A stretch of DNA of 53,615 nt from JANJTY01 sp038257155 (lineage in GTDB: Bacteria > Pseudomonadota > Gammaproteobacteria > Xanthomonadales > Xanthomonadaceae). Under the pieces are notes generated by a model. The model worked only from the letters and a program-made list of their open reading frames with translations, made no database searches and was not told the DNA's origin. Location of the stretch: NCBI GenBank assembly GCA_038257155.1, contig JBBSJP010000029.1, positions 1-53,615 on the forward strand, given 5' to 3'. Shown in pieces: positions 1 through 8,526 of the stretch (position 1 is the stretch's first letter; the number at the start of each line of letters is the position of its first letter). The position numbers and the translations under genes were made by a program.

Positions 1-141
1 GAGAGCGGCGAAGACCTTTTCGTCCATTTCCGCGCCATCCAGGGCAGCGGCTTCAAGTCGCTCCAGGAAGGTCAGCGCGTGAGCTTCACGGTCGTTCGCG
101 GCCCGAAGGGTCTGCAGGCCGACGCCGTCCAGACCATCTAA
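1..141 (+). CDS. Cold-shock (CspA-type) protein, C-terminal part
   Basis: The window opens inside a gene whose last 46 codons read through to a TAA at 139-141. The residues include the RNP2-like stretch DLFVHFRAI and the ending GPKGLQADAVQTI, which is the usual C-terminal half of the single OB-fold cold-shock domain. Such proteins bind single-stranded RNA and DNA, melt RNA hairpins and can act as antiterminators. The N-terminus and promoter lie outside the window. A strong hairpin follows 84 nt after the stop and an RRM protein gene follows that, so the two RNA-binding proteins may be expressed from one transcript. Confidence 0.9.
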   Translation, partial: ESGEDLFVHFRAIQGSGFKSLQEGQRVSFTVVRGPKGLQADAVQTI

Positions 142-224
142 GGCGCTGTTCGGGGCCCGAATCACGGACTAACGCCCGCTCGGAGTCCTCGAAGCTAAAG
201 ATCCGAGCCTCACGGCTCGATTCA

Positions 225-261
225 GCGCCGGGCGGATCATATCCGCCCGGCGCTCTGTTTT
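225..261 (+). terminator. GC-rich hairpin with short T tract between csp and RRM gene
   Basis: Arms 225-237 and 241-253 are a perfect 13-bp inverted repeat (GCGCCGGGCGGAT / ATCCGCCCGGCGC) with a CAT loop, followed by TCTGTTTT. The T tract runs directly into the GGAG ribosome-binding site (262-265) of the next gene. It should terminate most csp transcripts; read-through would carry the RRM gene. Confidence 0.75.
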
Positions 262-274
262 GGAGAACTGCTTC

Positions 275-532
275 ATGCTAAAGATCAGTGTGCGTGGCTT
301 GCCGCGCCAGATGGACGAAAAATCCCTGAACGACCTCTTCGCTGCTCACGGCCGGGTTCACGGCCTGAAAATGTCGAAGGACCTGTTCAGTGGCGAATGC
401 AAGGGCTTTGCTGAACTCGAAATGGAAGGCCACGAGGCTCGCGCTGCGATTGCAGCGCTGAACGGTTCGACCCAGGGTGGTGACATGATCCGGGTTGGCC
501 TGCACGTGGAAAAGCGCGGTCGCCGCCGCTAG
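275..532 (+). CDS. RRM-domain RNA-binding protein
   Basis: The 85-residue product is a single RNA recognition motif. RNP2 is visible as ISVRGLP near residue 4 and RNP1 as CKGFAELEM near residue 42, and the chain ends in a basic tail KRGRRR. Bacterial one-RRM proteins of this size bind RNA and are often cold-regulated. The ATG at 275 was chosen because GGAG at 262-265 sits 9 nt upstream; the frame is open further upstream, but only through the terminator hairpin. Its position just behind a cold-shock gene and its terminator suggests read-through or antitermination control. It has no promoter that I can identify of its own. Confidence 0.88.
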   Translation: MLKISVRGLPRQMDEKSLNDLFAAHGRVHGLKMSKDLFSGECKGFAELEMEGHEARAAIAALNGSTQGGDMIRVGLHVEKRGRRR

Positions 533-960
533 AGCGAATATCCGCGCGAGCGGTTGCCATATGGCTGCCGTCTCGCGCGCCCCGCCTGGGGAACTCAATT
601 CACCCGTGGCGCAGGACACGCTTCACCCTGTATGGGCACCGTCAACGACGAATTATTCCCTTACGGTTCAGGCTTATATCTTCTATTCTTCACAATCGAC
701 CCGAAGTCAGGTTGCCCGCACAGGCGCCGCGTTCAGCGTGCCCGGTGGCAGCGCAAATCTGGCCGAGCAGAGTCTCGACTCGCAAGCGAAACTGATGCGA
801 TTGCTGGGTGGCAGCCGATCCTCATCATGGCGACCCTTTGCCGCGCCTGGCGCGCACGCCGCCTAAGGTCCAGTCCCCACCTTCCTCGCCTGCCGCCGAT
901 GTGGCTGAGCTCAGTGCAGCCAGCAGGGCTGTGCGTCCCGATTCCTGACGCTTCATTGGA
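533..960. other. Intergenic gap, no gene recognised
   Basis: These 428 bases separate the RRM gene from the stop codon of the convergent M14 peptidase gene. Open frames exist on both strands but show no recognisable domain, no good ribosome-binding site and no clear repeat. I see no strong terminator hairpin here. Confidence 0.5.
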
Positions 961-3837
961 TTACGGGACAATGCTGGGCGATGCACCCAGGCCAGGGCCG
1001 AAGATCACTGCATTACCCATGACACGCTGCATTCCCAAGGTGGCGCCGCGGAAAACCGGCGGATTGGAGAACAGCACAATCTGTCCGCGGCCGCGAGATT
1101 CTCGCGTCACCCAAGCAGTGTTCGCCAGACGTTCCTGCGCTTCTGGCCACAACAGGCCTCCCATGCGGAGCAGCAGGTTCTGGCCGGGCGGCACGCCGGC
1201 CCAGCCAAAGTCGGTCCAGGTTGCCGTACTGCCCTTGCCGCCGCCTGCCTCATGCAAGCCAAGCCGGAACGGCGCCTCGACGCCACTGGCCACCATCAGC
1301 GGACTGTTGTCGGAAACCAGCACGGGCAGCGCTGTGTCACACCCCATGCTGAGCCAGTAATGCTGGCTGCAGCGGCTGGCAACGAAGGCACCACGTGGCA
1401 TGAACAGCTGCTGCCATTCATCGCGAACTGCCAGCGCCTTGCTGTCGAGCTTTGGGTCGGAAACGTCTTCAGGCCAGGCAGCCTTCTGACCCGGCACCGC
1501 GGTGTGGCTCCACAACTGCGGTGCACGGGGCAGGCTGTCCTGGGTGGCTATCCACTCGCGCGCCAGGGCACTGCGGAATGGCACCAGATTCTCGAAGCTG
1601 GCCTCCAACGTTCGCGCTTGCGCTGGCCCTTCCTTGCCCGCCATGCCGGCCGCGGCGTTGCCGAGCGCAATCAGGGTGCCGCCACTTTCAACCCAGAGTT
1701 TGAGTACCTCGGTCTGCTCGCTCGTCAACGGTGCACCCCAGCGCTCCGGCGCGATGATCACGTTGTAGCGGCGCAGATCGATGCGTCCGAGCCAGTCTTC
1801 ATCCAGCAGGCTGGGAGTCAGGCCGAGACCTTGCTCGAGGTAGTGCCAGATGAAGCCGAACGACTGCGAACTGGTGCGCCCGCGCCCGAGTACTGCCACC
1901 TGCGCAGGTTGCAGCAGGCCGAACTCGCCGCCTCCCAGATCGGGAAAATCGCCTGGACCCTGGCCACTGCCCAAGGCAACGACCGGTTCGTGCAGATGCG
2001 CAACTGCGGCCTGCAGAGCTTCGCGCAGCACTGCCGGCGATAGGTCGCGGTGATCGAAGCGGGTCAGTACCAGACTTCCGCGCGGGTAGCGTCGCCCATC
2101 CAGTTCAATGTCCTTGAGCGCCACACGCGGACGAAGGCCCGCGCGAAGCAAGCTTGCTGCCGCCGGCAGCGCGCCATCATCGCGTCCGCTGATGAGGTAT
2201 CCAACTGCGCTTTCTGCCGGAACCGCGACCCGAACATTGTCTTGGTCTGCACTCAGAAGCTCGCTCGTGGCTGGAAGGCTGGCGTCGAAGCTGTACGCCT
2301 CCAGTCCGTACATCATTGGCAGGTTCCAGGCGGTTACGTCGTAGATTGTGCCAGCGCCATTGCGTAGCAACTCCTCACGCTCACGGCTCAAAGAGGCTGC
2401 ATCCGGGCGCGGGTCAAACTCGAACAGGTTGGCCACCAGGCGCGCCAGCGGCTGGCGATTGGCAATCAGCAGGGTGCCCGCCGCGAGTGTCACTTCACGG
2501 GTGCGGCCGTACAGATCAGTGGCTGAGCCAACCCGCCACTCGCCGGTCAAACGATGCACTTCGATGTTCTGCAGGGCGAGATTGTCACGCAGAGCACGGA
2601 TCCTGCTGGGATGCGTGTCTGCGGGAATGGCGAATACGCGCCGCGCGTACGGCCCGCTTCCCGCCAGGCTGCGCTTGCGATCTTCCCAGAAGGCGCGCTG
2701 AAGTTCGCCGCGGTGACGCGCCAGGGACTCGATGTTTGCCCAGGCACTGCCGAGCTGGCGAGCCACGCCTTCCTGGTAGCGCAGCACGCGCTGATTGGCC
2801 TGGCGCACACCCTGGTCCGCCACGCGAGCCTGCTCATAGAGGATGTTGACCGCGCCGCGCAGCCCGCCCCAGGCATCGGTATAGCCGGGGTACCAGCCCT
2901 CGTTCCATTCGCCCGAGTAGTAGACCCAGCCGCGGCGGTCGAAGGCCTGCGCCTGCTCGCGAGCGAAGTGCTCGCCAAACCGGCGGAATTCCTCGCCAAA
3001 GTGCGGATTGACCGGCGCGCGTGGCGGCGAGAACAGGAAGGTGTCCTGAGCGCCCATCTCATGCGCGTCGACGAACAGCAGCGGGTGCCAGCGCTTGAGC
3101 AGGGCAAGCCGACCGCGGGTTTCCGGCTGGGTCGCGTAGATCCAGTCCCGGTTCATGTCGAACACATAGTGGTTGCCGCGCCCGAAGGGCCAGCTCGCGC
3201 CGCGCGACAGCTGCTGTTCGTCGAAACTGGGCGTCGCCGTAGCGAAACCGCGCAGGTCGGCGACTGCTCTGGCGCGACCATCAGGGTTCATCTGCGGGTC
3301 GATGATCAGGATGGTGCTCTGCAGGATCGCCTTGACCTCGGCCGAGTCGCTGGCCAGCAGGTGGTAGATCAATCCCAGTGCGGCGTCGGCGCCTGACGTT
3401 TCATTGCCGTGGATCGAATGTGCCAGATAGCCGACTGCAGGGGCATTCTCCAGAATCTGGGCGGCGCGGTCCTCGCTCGTACGGCGTGGATCGGCCAGCT
3501 CGTCCAGTTCATTCTGCAGCGTGTCGATGCGTGCCAGCAGCTCGGGGCTGGCGATGAAGGCCACCGAAAGCGGCCTGCCCTGATGAGTGCGGCCGTATAC
3601 CTGCACGCGGATGCGATCGCTCTGCTGCGCCCAGCGCTGCAAGGCTCCGTGGATTTCCTCGGGTGAGGCTGCGCGCTGCCCATGCGGGAAACCGAGCAAG
3701 GTGTCGGGACTATCGATGCGGTCCGGGTAGGGCGCTTCTCCAAACACCTGCAACAGGGGTGCACGAGCGTCGCCGGCCCATGCCGCTTGCAAGGATCCGA
3801 TCAGCACGGCGAAAAGCAACAGGGCGAGCTGGCGCAT
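961..3837 (-). CDS. Secreted M14-family zinc carboxypeptidase
   Basis: A 958-residue protein beginning with a signal peptide (MRQLALLLFAVLIGSLQAAWA). The M14 zinc site is complete: H143 and E146 in the HGNE motif, then NPDGR at 184-188 and the third ligand H259 in FVDAHE. E335 in NILYEQARV is a candidate for the catalytic glutamate. The C-terminal two thirds contain a glutamine-amidotransferase-like segment (ESGGTLIALGNAAA) seen in large M14 proteins of this type. The frame is open 68 codons further upstream, but the start at 3837 gives a clean signal peptide. It probably trims peptides in the periplasm or outside the cell. It is divergent from slyD with about 350 bases between the start codons. 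Confidence 0.9.
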   Translation of the reverse strand: MRQLALLLFAVLIGSLQAAWAGDARAPLLQVFGEAPYPDRIDSPDTLLGFPHGQRAASPEEIHGALQRWAQQSDRIRVQVYGRTHQGRPLSVAFIASPELLARIDTLQNELDELADPRRTSEDRAAQILENAPAVGYLAHSIHGNETSGADAALGLIYHLLASDSAEVKAILQSTILIIDPQMNPDGRARAVADLRGFATATPSFDEQQLSRGASWPFGRGNHYVFDMNRDWIYATQPETRGRLALLKRWHPLLFVDAHEMGAQDTFLFSPPRAPVNPHFGEEFRRFGEHFAREQAQAFDRRGWVYYSGEWNEGWYPGYTDAWGGLRGAVNILYEQARVADQGVRQANQRVLRYQEGVARQLGSAWANIESLARHRGELQRAFWEDRKRSLAGSGPYARRVFAIPADTHPSRIRALRDNLALQNIEVHRLTGEWRVGSATDLYGRTREVTLAAGTLLIANRQPLARLVANLFEFDPRPDAASLSREREELLRNGAGTIYDVTAWNLPMMYGLEAYSFDASLPATSELLSADQDNVRVAVPAESAVGYLISGRDDGALPAAASLLRAGLRPRVALKDIELDGRRYPRGSLVLTRFDHRDLSPAVLREALQAAVAHLHEPVVALGSGQGPGDFPDLGGGEFGLLQPAQVAVLGRGRTSSQSFGFIWHYLEQGLGLTPSLLDEDWLGRIDLRRYNVIIAPERWGAPLTSEQTEVLKLWVESGGTLIALGNAAAGMAGKEGPAQARTLEASFENLVPFRSALAREWIATQDSLPRAPQLWSHTAVPGQKAAWPEDVSDPKLDSKALAVRDEWQQLFMPRGAFVASRCSQHYWLSMGCDTALPVLVSDNSPLMVASGVEAPFRLGLHEAGGGKGSTATWTDFGWAGVPPGQNLLLRMGGLLWPEAQERLANTAWVTRESRGRGQIVLFSNPPVFRGATLGMQRVMGNAVIFGPGLGASPSIVP

Positions 3838-3991
3838 CGTGTGAGGTCTCGCAGTCTTGGGGCCGGGGCAGGGCCGCCATTGTGCGACATGGCGTTGTGA
3901 AACGGCGATGTGCATCGCTGGCCAGGGGCACGCAATGCCAGTCTGGCCTGAGCGGGACATTGACCCAGGGTTCGACCTGGCGCTGAGGGGC

Positions 3992-4032
3992 TGGTAATAT
4001 TGGCGCTGGCGGCCCGATCTGATGATCGGGCC
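3992..4032 (+). promoter_or_regulatory. Possible extended -10 promoter and 5' hairpin of slyD
   Basis: TGG TAATAT at 3992-4000 resembles an extended -10 element. A perfect 9-bp hairpin, GGCCCGATC (4011-4019) / GATCGGGCC (4024-4032) with loop TGAT, starts about 4 nt after the predicted start site, and GTTTCTC follows. If transcribed from there, the slyD mRNA would begin with a stable hairpin and carry a leader of roughly 180 nt. The -35 region is not convincing. The hairpin could instead end a short transcript. Confidence 0.35.
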
Positions 4033-4189
4033 GTTTCTCATTTCAGGGCATCCGACCAGTCGGGGCGTGTTGCGCAGCGATGACCGATCCGCGAAATCGG
4101 GTGGTCACGAGGCTTCTGCAGTGACGGGTCCTCGATTGAACTGAACTGATCTTGCCCCAAGACTCCCCAATAGCCACGCGAGAAACTTC

Positions 4190-4669
4190 ATGCAGATTGC
4201 CGACAACACCGTCGCCAGCTTCCACTACACACTGACCAACGATGCCGGCGAAGTGCTGGATTCCTCCGCAGGCAACGCGCCGCTCAACTATCTGCATGGC
4301 GCCGGCAACATCGTTCCCGGCCTGGAAAAGGCCATGCTCGGTCGCAGCGTGGGCGACAGCTTCACCGTCGCGGTCGCGCCCGAAGAGGGCTATGGTGCGC
4401 ACCACGATGGCCTGGTGCAGGAAGTGCCCCTTTCCGCCTTCGCGGGGGTTCCAAGCGTGGAGCCCGGAATGCGCTTCCAGGCGCAGACACCTCAGGGTGC
4501 GCACTCGGTTGTGGTGACCTCGGTCAACGAGGGCATGGTGACGATTGATGGCAACCACCCGCTGGCCGGGCAAACCCTGCACTTCGCGGTGGAAGTGACC
4601 GCGGTGCGCGCCGCCAGTCAGGAAGAGCTCGACCATGGTCATGTGCATGACGGTACACACCATCACTGA
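4190..4669 (+). CDS. slyD: FKBP-type peptidyl-prolyl isomerase SlyD
   Basis: A 159-residue SlyD-type protein. Residues 1-65 and the region after about 130 form the split FKBP domain (HYTLTNDAGEVLDSS, GNIVPGLEKAMLG); the insert-in-flap chaperone domain lies between (PEEGYGAHHDGLVQEVPLSAF onwards). The tail is short and His-rich (HGHVHDGTHHH), shorter than the metal-binding tail of E. coli SlyD but of the same kind, so nickel binding is plausible. It catalyses proline cis-trans isomerisation and acts as a chaperone in the cytoplasm. There is no signal peptide. It converges on fpr with a long hairpin between the two stop codons. Confidence 0.93.
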   Translation: MQIADNTVASFHYTLTNDAGEVLDSSAGNAPLNYLHGAGNIVPGLEKAMLGRSVGDSFTVAVAPEEGYGAHHDGLVQEVPLSAFAGVPSVEPGMRFQAQTPQGAHSVVVTSVNEGMVTIDGNHPLAGQTLHFAVEVTAVRAASQEELDHGHVHDGTHHH

Positions 4670-4703
4670 CCACCGCGCCTGACCTGCAGTGCAGGCAGGG
4701 GAC

Positions 4704-4737
4704 GTGCACCGGAACCAGGCAGTCGGTCCCGGTGCAC
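4704..4737. terminator. Hairpin between convergent slyD and fpr
   Basis: GTGCACCGG (4704-4712) pairs with CCGGTGCAC (4729-4737), and ACC/GGT extends the stem inside. It lies between two convergent stop codons and can serve both transcripts. There is no strong T tract on either side. Confidence 0.5.
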
Positions 4738-4752
4738 CCGATCAGCGTGTTT

Positions 4753-5529
4753 TCAGCGTTCCACGAAGGCCCGCTCGATCACGTACTGTCCGGGCGAGCC
4801 GATGCGGCGCGAGGCTTCAAAGCCGCGCGCATCGAACAGCCGCTGGAAATCACTGAGCATTTGCGGGCTGCCGCAAAGCATGGCGCGGTCGTGCACGGGA
4901 TCGAGCGGGGCAAGGCCCAGGTCGGCGCACAGCTTGCCGCTGTCCAGCAGATCGGTGAGTCGTCCACTGTGCGGAAATGGCTCGCGGCTCACGGCCGGGT
5001 AATAGCGCAGCCCCGCGGCGATCAGGTCGCCAATGAATTCCATGCGCGGCAGTTCGTTCTCGATGTAGTCGCGATAGGCCAGGTCCGCAACCCCCCGCAC
5101 GCCGTGGCAGAGGACCACGCGTTCGAAGCGTTCGTATGTGTCGGGATCCTTGATCACGCTCATGAAGGGCGCAAGGCCGGTGCCGGTGGACAGCAGGAAC
5201 AGGTTGCGGCCGGGGTGCAGGTCCGAGATCAGCAGGGTGCCAGTCGGCTTGCTCCCCACCAACACCGTATCGCCGGGCTTGATGTGCTGCAGGCGCGATG
5301 TCAGTGGGCCATGCGGTACCTTGATGCTGAAGAACTCCAAGTGTTCTTCCCAGTTGGCGCTGGCAATCGAATAGGCGCGCAACAGTGGCCTGCCATCCAC
5401 CTCCAGCCCGATCATGACAAATTGACCGTTGGCAAAGCGCAGGCCGTCGTCGCGGGTGGTGGTGAAGCTGAAATAGTCGTCTGTCCAGTGACGGACATCG
5501 AGCACGGTTTCGGTGGCGAACTGGGCCAT
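4753..5529 (-). CDS. fpr: Ferredoxin/flavodoxin-NADP(+) reductase
   Basis: The 258-residue protein matches bacterial Fpr in length and order of motifs: FAD-binding RAYSIAS, pyridine-nucleotide-binding STGTGLAPF, CHGVRG, and LCGSPQM near the C-terminus. The ending YVIERAFVER resembles the Azotobacter/Pseudomonas subclass, which ends in AFVEK, and not the E. coli type. It moves electrons between NADPH and ferredoxin or flavodoxin in the cytoplasm. The frame is open 84 codons upstream, but MAQFATETVL aligns with the usual Fpr start, so 5529 was chosen. It is divergent from the glutathione peroxidase gene. Confidence 0.93.
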   Translation of the reverse strand: MAQFATETVLDVRHWTDDYFSFTTTRDDGLRFANGQFVMIGLEVDGRPLLRAYSIASANWEEHLEFFSIKVPHGPLTSRLQHIKPGDTVLVGSKPTGTLLISDLHPGRNLFLLSTGTGLAPFMSVIKDPDTYERFERVVLCHGVRGVADLAYRDYIENELPRMEFIGDLIAAGLRYYPAVSREPFPHSGRLTDLLDSGKLCADLGLAPLDPVHDRAMLCGSPQMLSDFQRLFDARGFEASRRIGSPGQYVIERAFVER

Positions 5530-5780
5530 GAATGGTCTTTCGAGTAGTTTCGCGAGATTCTGACGCGGCGCAGCATAACGTGTCTTGATATTGCTCAAGT
5601 CCACGCGACGACCCTGTCGGGTGCAGTGCTTGCTCGTTTCACAACCGTGTCCGGGATCGGAAACCGGCGGCGGCGATGATCCGCATCGCCTGCCGGTCGC
5701 GCAATCGCGCAAGCGCGCGCCCGCGCGAGGTGGCGCGTAGGAGTGTAATCTCACACTGTGCGTCTGCACCTTGAGGAGCA

Positions 5781-6272
5781 ATGTCGAGCATGACTACCGC
5801 CTATGATTTTTCCGCCCGCACCATTGACGGCGAAGAACGCCCGCTAAGCGATTACCAGGGCAAGGCCCTGCTGATCGTCAACGTGGCCTCCAAGTGCGGC
5901 TTCACGCCGCAATACACGGGGCTTGAGGCTCTGTGGCGCCGCTTCAAGGACAAGGATGTCGTCGTGGTGGGTTTCCCCTGCGACCAGTTCGGCCATCAGG
6001 AACCCGGCAACGAGGAAGAGATCAAGACCTTCTGTTCCCTGTCGTACGACGTGAGCTTCCCCCTGTTTGCCAAGGTCGATGTCAACGGAGACAACGCACA
6101 TCCGCTGTATCGCTGGCTGAAGAGCGAGAAATCCGGCTTTCTCGGCACCGAAGCGGTGAAATGGAACTTCACCAAGTTCCTTACTGATCGCGAGGGCAAG
6201 GTGATCAAGCGCTATTCGCCAACCGACACGCCGGAAAAGATCGAGAAGGATATCGAGAAGCTGCTGGGCTAG
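5781..6272 (+). CDS. Glutathione peroxidase (thioredoxin-fold thiol peroxidase)
   Basis: A 163-residue Gpx family protein with the active-site segment NVASKCGFTPQY (peroxidatic Cys, not selenocysteine), the GFPCDQFGHQEPG block with its Gln, and WNFTKFL supplying the catalytic Trp/Asn. Bacterial Cys-type enzymes usually reduce lipid and organic peroxides with thioredoxin or glutathione in the cytoplasm. Two starts compete: ATG 5781 lies 2 nt after GAGGAG, while ATG 5790 (MTTAYDF) lies 11 nt after it; both fit poorly and homologues favour either. It is divergent from fpr, which suits an oxidative-stress role for both. Confidence 0.92.
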   Translation: MSSMTTAYDFSARTIDGEERPLSDYQGKALLIVNVASKCGFTPQYTGLEALWRRFKDKDVVVVGFPCDQFGHQEPGNEEEIKTFCSLSYDVSFPLFAKVDVNGDNAHPLYRWLKSEKSGFLGTEAVKWNFTKFLTDREGKVIKRYSPTDTPEKIEKDIEKLLG

Positions 6273-6443
6273 CCCGCTGCGCGTGTCCAGCTGCCGCATC
6301 GATCTTGCGCATGTGCCGCCGCCATGATGACGGCGCATTGCGCATTGCGTATCTACAGCGTCTTGCCGCAGCGTTTTTCGGCCGCGACGGATTGACCTCT
6401 TTCGGTCGTTTTATAGATCAAGCCCGTTCACTCTTCGTTCTCC

Positions 6444-7571
6444 ATGTCCTGCTTGAACGCCTTTCGCGCCCTTGGCGGCACGTTCGTCCTGACTTTGGCA
6501 ATGGCCGCCGGTCCGGCGCAGGCACAGGAGGCGTGTGATTTCGCTCCTGTCGATACACGCTTCGAGCAGTTGCTGACCGATGCGGGACTATTCGGCGGTG
6601 CCGTGCTGATCGGCAGCCACGAAGGCTTGCTGCATGAGCGCTATTTCGGCCTGTATCAATCGGCTACCGTTGTGCCGATCGCATCGGCAACCAAGTTGCT
6701 GTCCGCGGTGCGGGTGGTGCAACTCGCCGCGCAAGGACGCCTCGACCTGGATTCCCCGGTATCAGAGACCCTTCCCGCGTTCCAAGGCGTGAAGGGCACG
6801 ATGACGGTGCGCCAGATGTTCTCTCACACCGCAGGATACGGCGACGATCTGTTCGACCCCGTGCAGGGCGTGGACCAGCCATCGCTGGCGGCTGCAGTCG
6901 ACCAGATTGCCTGCTGCGTGGACATGCCAAAGGGCTGGTCGCCGGGCGCGCAGTTCGCCTATGGCGGCAACTCGATGCACGTAGCCGGTCGCGTGGTCGA
7001 AGTGGTTAGTGGGAGTGATTGGCAAGCCGGCTGGCAGCAGTCGATCGGTGCGCCCCTGGGTATCGGCAGCATCGACTGGCAGGGCCTGGGTGAGACCAGC
7101 AACTACCGCATTGCCGGAGGTGCGCAATCGAACCTGCGCGATTACGCGCGGCTGCTGCACATGTTGGCGAACGACGGATTCGGCAATGGCCGCCGGGTAC
7201 TTGGCCCTGGCGCGCTGGCGATGCTGGGCTCCGACAATGTTGGCGGACTGCCGATCGGCTACGCCCCTCCGATGGCCTTCTTCCCGGTGCGCTATGGGCT
7301 GGGAAGCTGGATCGAACCGAGCTCAATCAGCGCGGAATTGCCGACACTCTCGAGTCTGGGTGCATTCGGTTTCTTTCCCTGGCTCGATCGCGCGCGCGGC
7401 GTGTACGGCGTGTTCATGATCCGCGGCGGCATCAACGTCAACGAACTCGCGCGTCCTGCTTACGAGACGATGATGTCGAGCACCCAGCAGATTGTTGATC
7501 AGCAGGCCTGTGCAGTGCTGGAGTGGCCAATGACAATTCGTGTCGATTCGTTTGAAAGCGGCGAGTGGTGA
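6444..7571 (+). CDS. Secreted beta-lactamase-fold serine hydrolase with D-x-F-E tail
   Basis: A 375-residue protein with a signal peptide ending near AGPAQA. The class C beta-lactamase/DD-peptidase fold is shown by the SxxK motif SATK near residue 80 and the YxN-type motif YGGNS near residue 173. The substrate cannot be told; relatives include esterases, D-aminopeptidases and carboxypeptidases. The C-terminus reads TIRVDSFESGEW, close to the D-x-F-E endings of three other secreted proteins in this window. It stands alone, converging on the broken mepA-like gene. Confidence 0.85.
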   Translation: MSCLNAFRALGGTFVLTLAMAAGPAQAQEACDFAPVDTRFEQLLTDAGLFGGAVLIGSHEGLLHERYFGLYQSATVVPIASATKLLSAVRVVQLAAQGRLDLDSPVSETLPAFQGVKGTMTVRQMFSHTAGYGDDLFDPVQGVDQPSLAAAVDQIACCVDMPKGWSPGAQFAYGGNSMHVAGRVVEVVSGSDWQAGWQQSIGAPLGIGSIDWQGLGETSNYRIAGGAQSNLRDYARLLHMLANDGFGNGRRVLGPGALAMLGSDNVGGLPIGYAPPMAFFPVRYGLGSWIEPSSISAELPTLSSLGAFGFFPWLDRARGVYGVFMIRGGINVNELARPAYETMMSSTQQIVDQQACAVLEWPMTIRVDSFESGEW

Positions 7572-7646
7572 AGCTGGGAGTCGTTGCCCTTGTTGCTCTC
7601 TGAGATGCCCCTCCCGTCGTAGCGAGCAGCCGGCAAACGGGTAGGG

Positions 7647-8497
7647 CTACATGGGCTTGCAGGGCACGACGAAATCGATATGGATGTGTTCGTCATGTCT
7701 CACCCATGCAGCCTTGGTAGAGAAGCGGACATGCTTTTTCAAGTGTTCGCCGCGCGCCGTGCCCCACAAGTGCTGCTGCAGCGGCACCTCGAAGATCACT
7801 TGTGCTATGCCGATTTTCTGGGCGCTTGCGGATTGCTGGATCTGATGGATGAGCTCTGCGAGCGCCTCGAAATCAATAATGTAGTCTTCGAACCGGCCCC
7901 GCTCGTCGAACTCGATGTCGTAGCCGAAGCGATTCAACAGACCACCGGGCAAGGGAACGGACTTGCCAGCCAGCAGCACAGGCACCATCAGGTCAACTGA
8001 CAGACCGTTCTGGTGGGTCTTGTGTGGCTTGAATGGCCCACCTTCCATGAAACCGGTTTCGCCATACACGAACACTTTCCCCGCGGCCGACAGCTCAAGT
8101 TTCTGCAATGCGTCGAGCAGCACCGCATGCACCTTGCTATGCACATGGGTCCGGCATAGGAGCCTGCGCGGCAGAAGACAACCGGGCTGCAAACGCGCCT
8201 GCGCGGCCCGGAATTCCGCCGACTCTTGGCCTGTAGAACCACTACAGGCCGGCGAATCGTCGAAACTCCGTTCTCGCGCAGTCTCGCTTTCGCCTCGGTT
8301 GCTTCTGCCGCGCAGACTCCTAGGCTCCAGCCGGCCATGCTGTAGGCGCTGAAGTTGTTGCCACCGAGCGGCAGCCGGACTCCTCCTTCGAGTCGGCCTT
8401 TGCTGGTGGTACCGAAGCAACGGCTTTCTTCCGCGCCGGCGGCAGCCGAAGCGCTCAGCAGGACGGCCAACAGCAGCGATTGGATCAGTCTGGCCAT
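7647..8497 (-). pseudogene. mepA-like murein endopeptidase, interrupted
   Basis: The 5' part (from ATG 8497, signal peptide MARLIQSLLLAVLLSASAAAG, then ESRCFGTTSKGRLEGGVRLP) and the 3' part (RTHVHSKVHAV, THQNGLSVDLMVP, HDEHIHIDFVVPC) are the two halves of a penicillin-insensitive murein endopeptidase. Zinc-binding His and Asp residues are present in the 3' half. Between them lies a 164-nt insertion that shifts the frame. Removing a 162-bp palindromic element plus one TA copy joins WSL to C and RTHVH exactly in frame, giving a 228-residue protein. As it stands, only a 169-residue product with an unrelated C-terminal half can be made, so the enzyme should be dead. Confidence 0.9.
8157..8322. 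mobile_element. 162-bp palindromic MITE-like element with TA duplication
   Basis: The core 8159-8320 starts and ends with inverted repeats; with the flanking TA they read TAGGAGCCTGCGCGGCAGAA (8157 on) and, from the other end, TAGGAGTCTGCGCGGCAGAA, one mismatch. Imperfect pairing continues inward to a perfect central hairpin GGCCTGTAG/CTACAGGCC (8228-8250), so the whole element folds back on itself. TA flanks both ends. There is no coding capacity. TA duplication is typical of IS630/Tc1-mariner transposition, so it is probably moved in trans by such a transposase (inference). Confidence 0.85.
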
Positions 8498-8526
8498 CTG
8501 GCAAGCGGTGCTGAAACGCGATGCAA

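Noticed and set aside
6444..7571. Antibiotic-resistance beta-lactamase
   Set aside because: The SxxK and YxN motifs show the fold only; length and context fit the broad family of secreted serine hydrolases. The same applies to 20458-22299.
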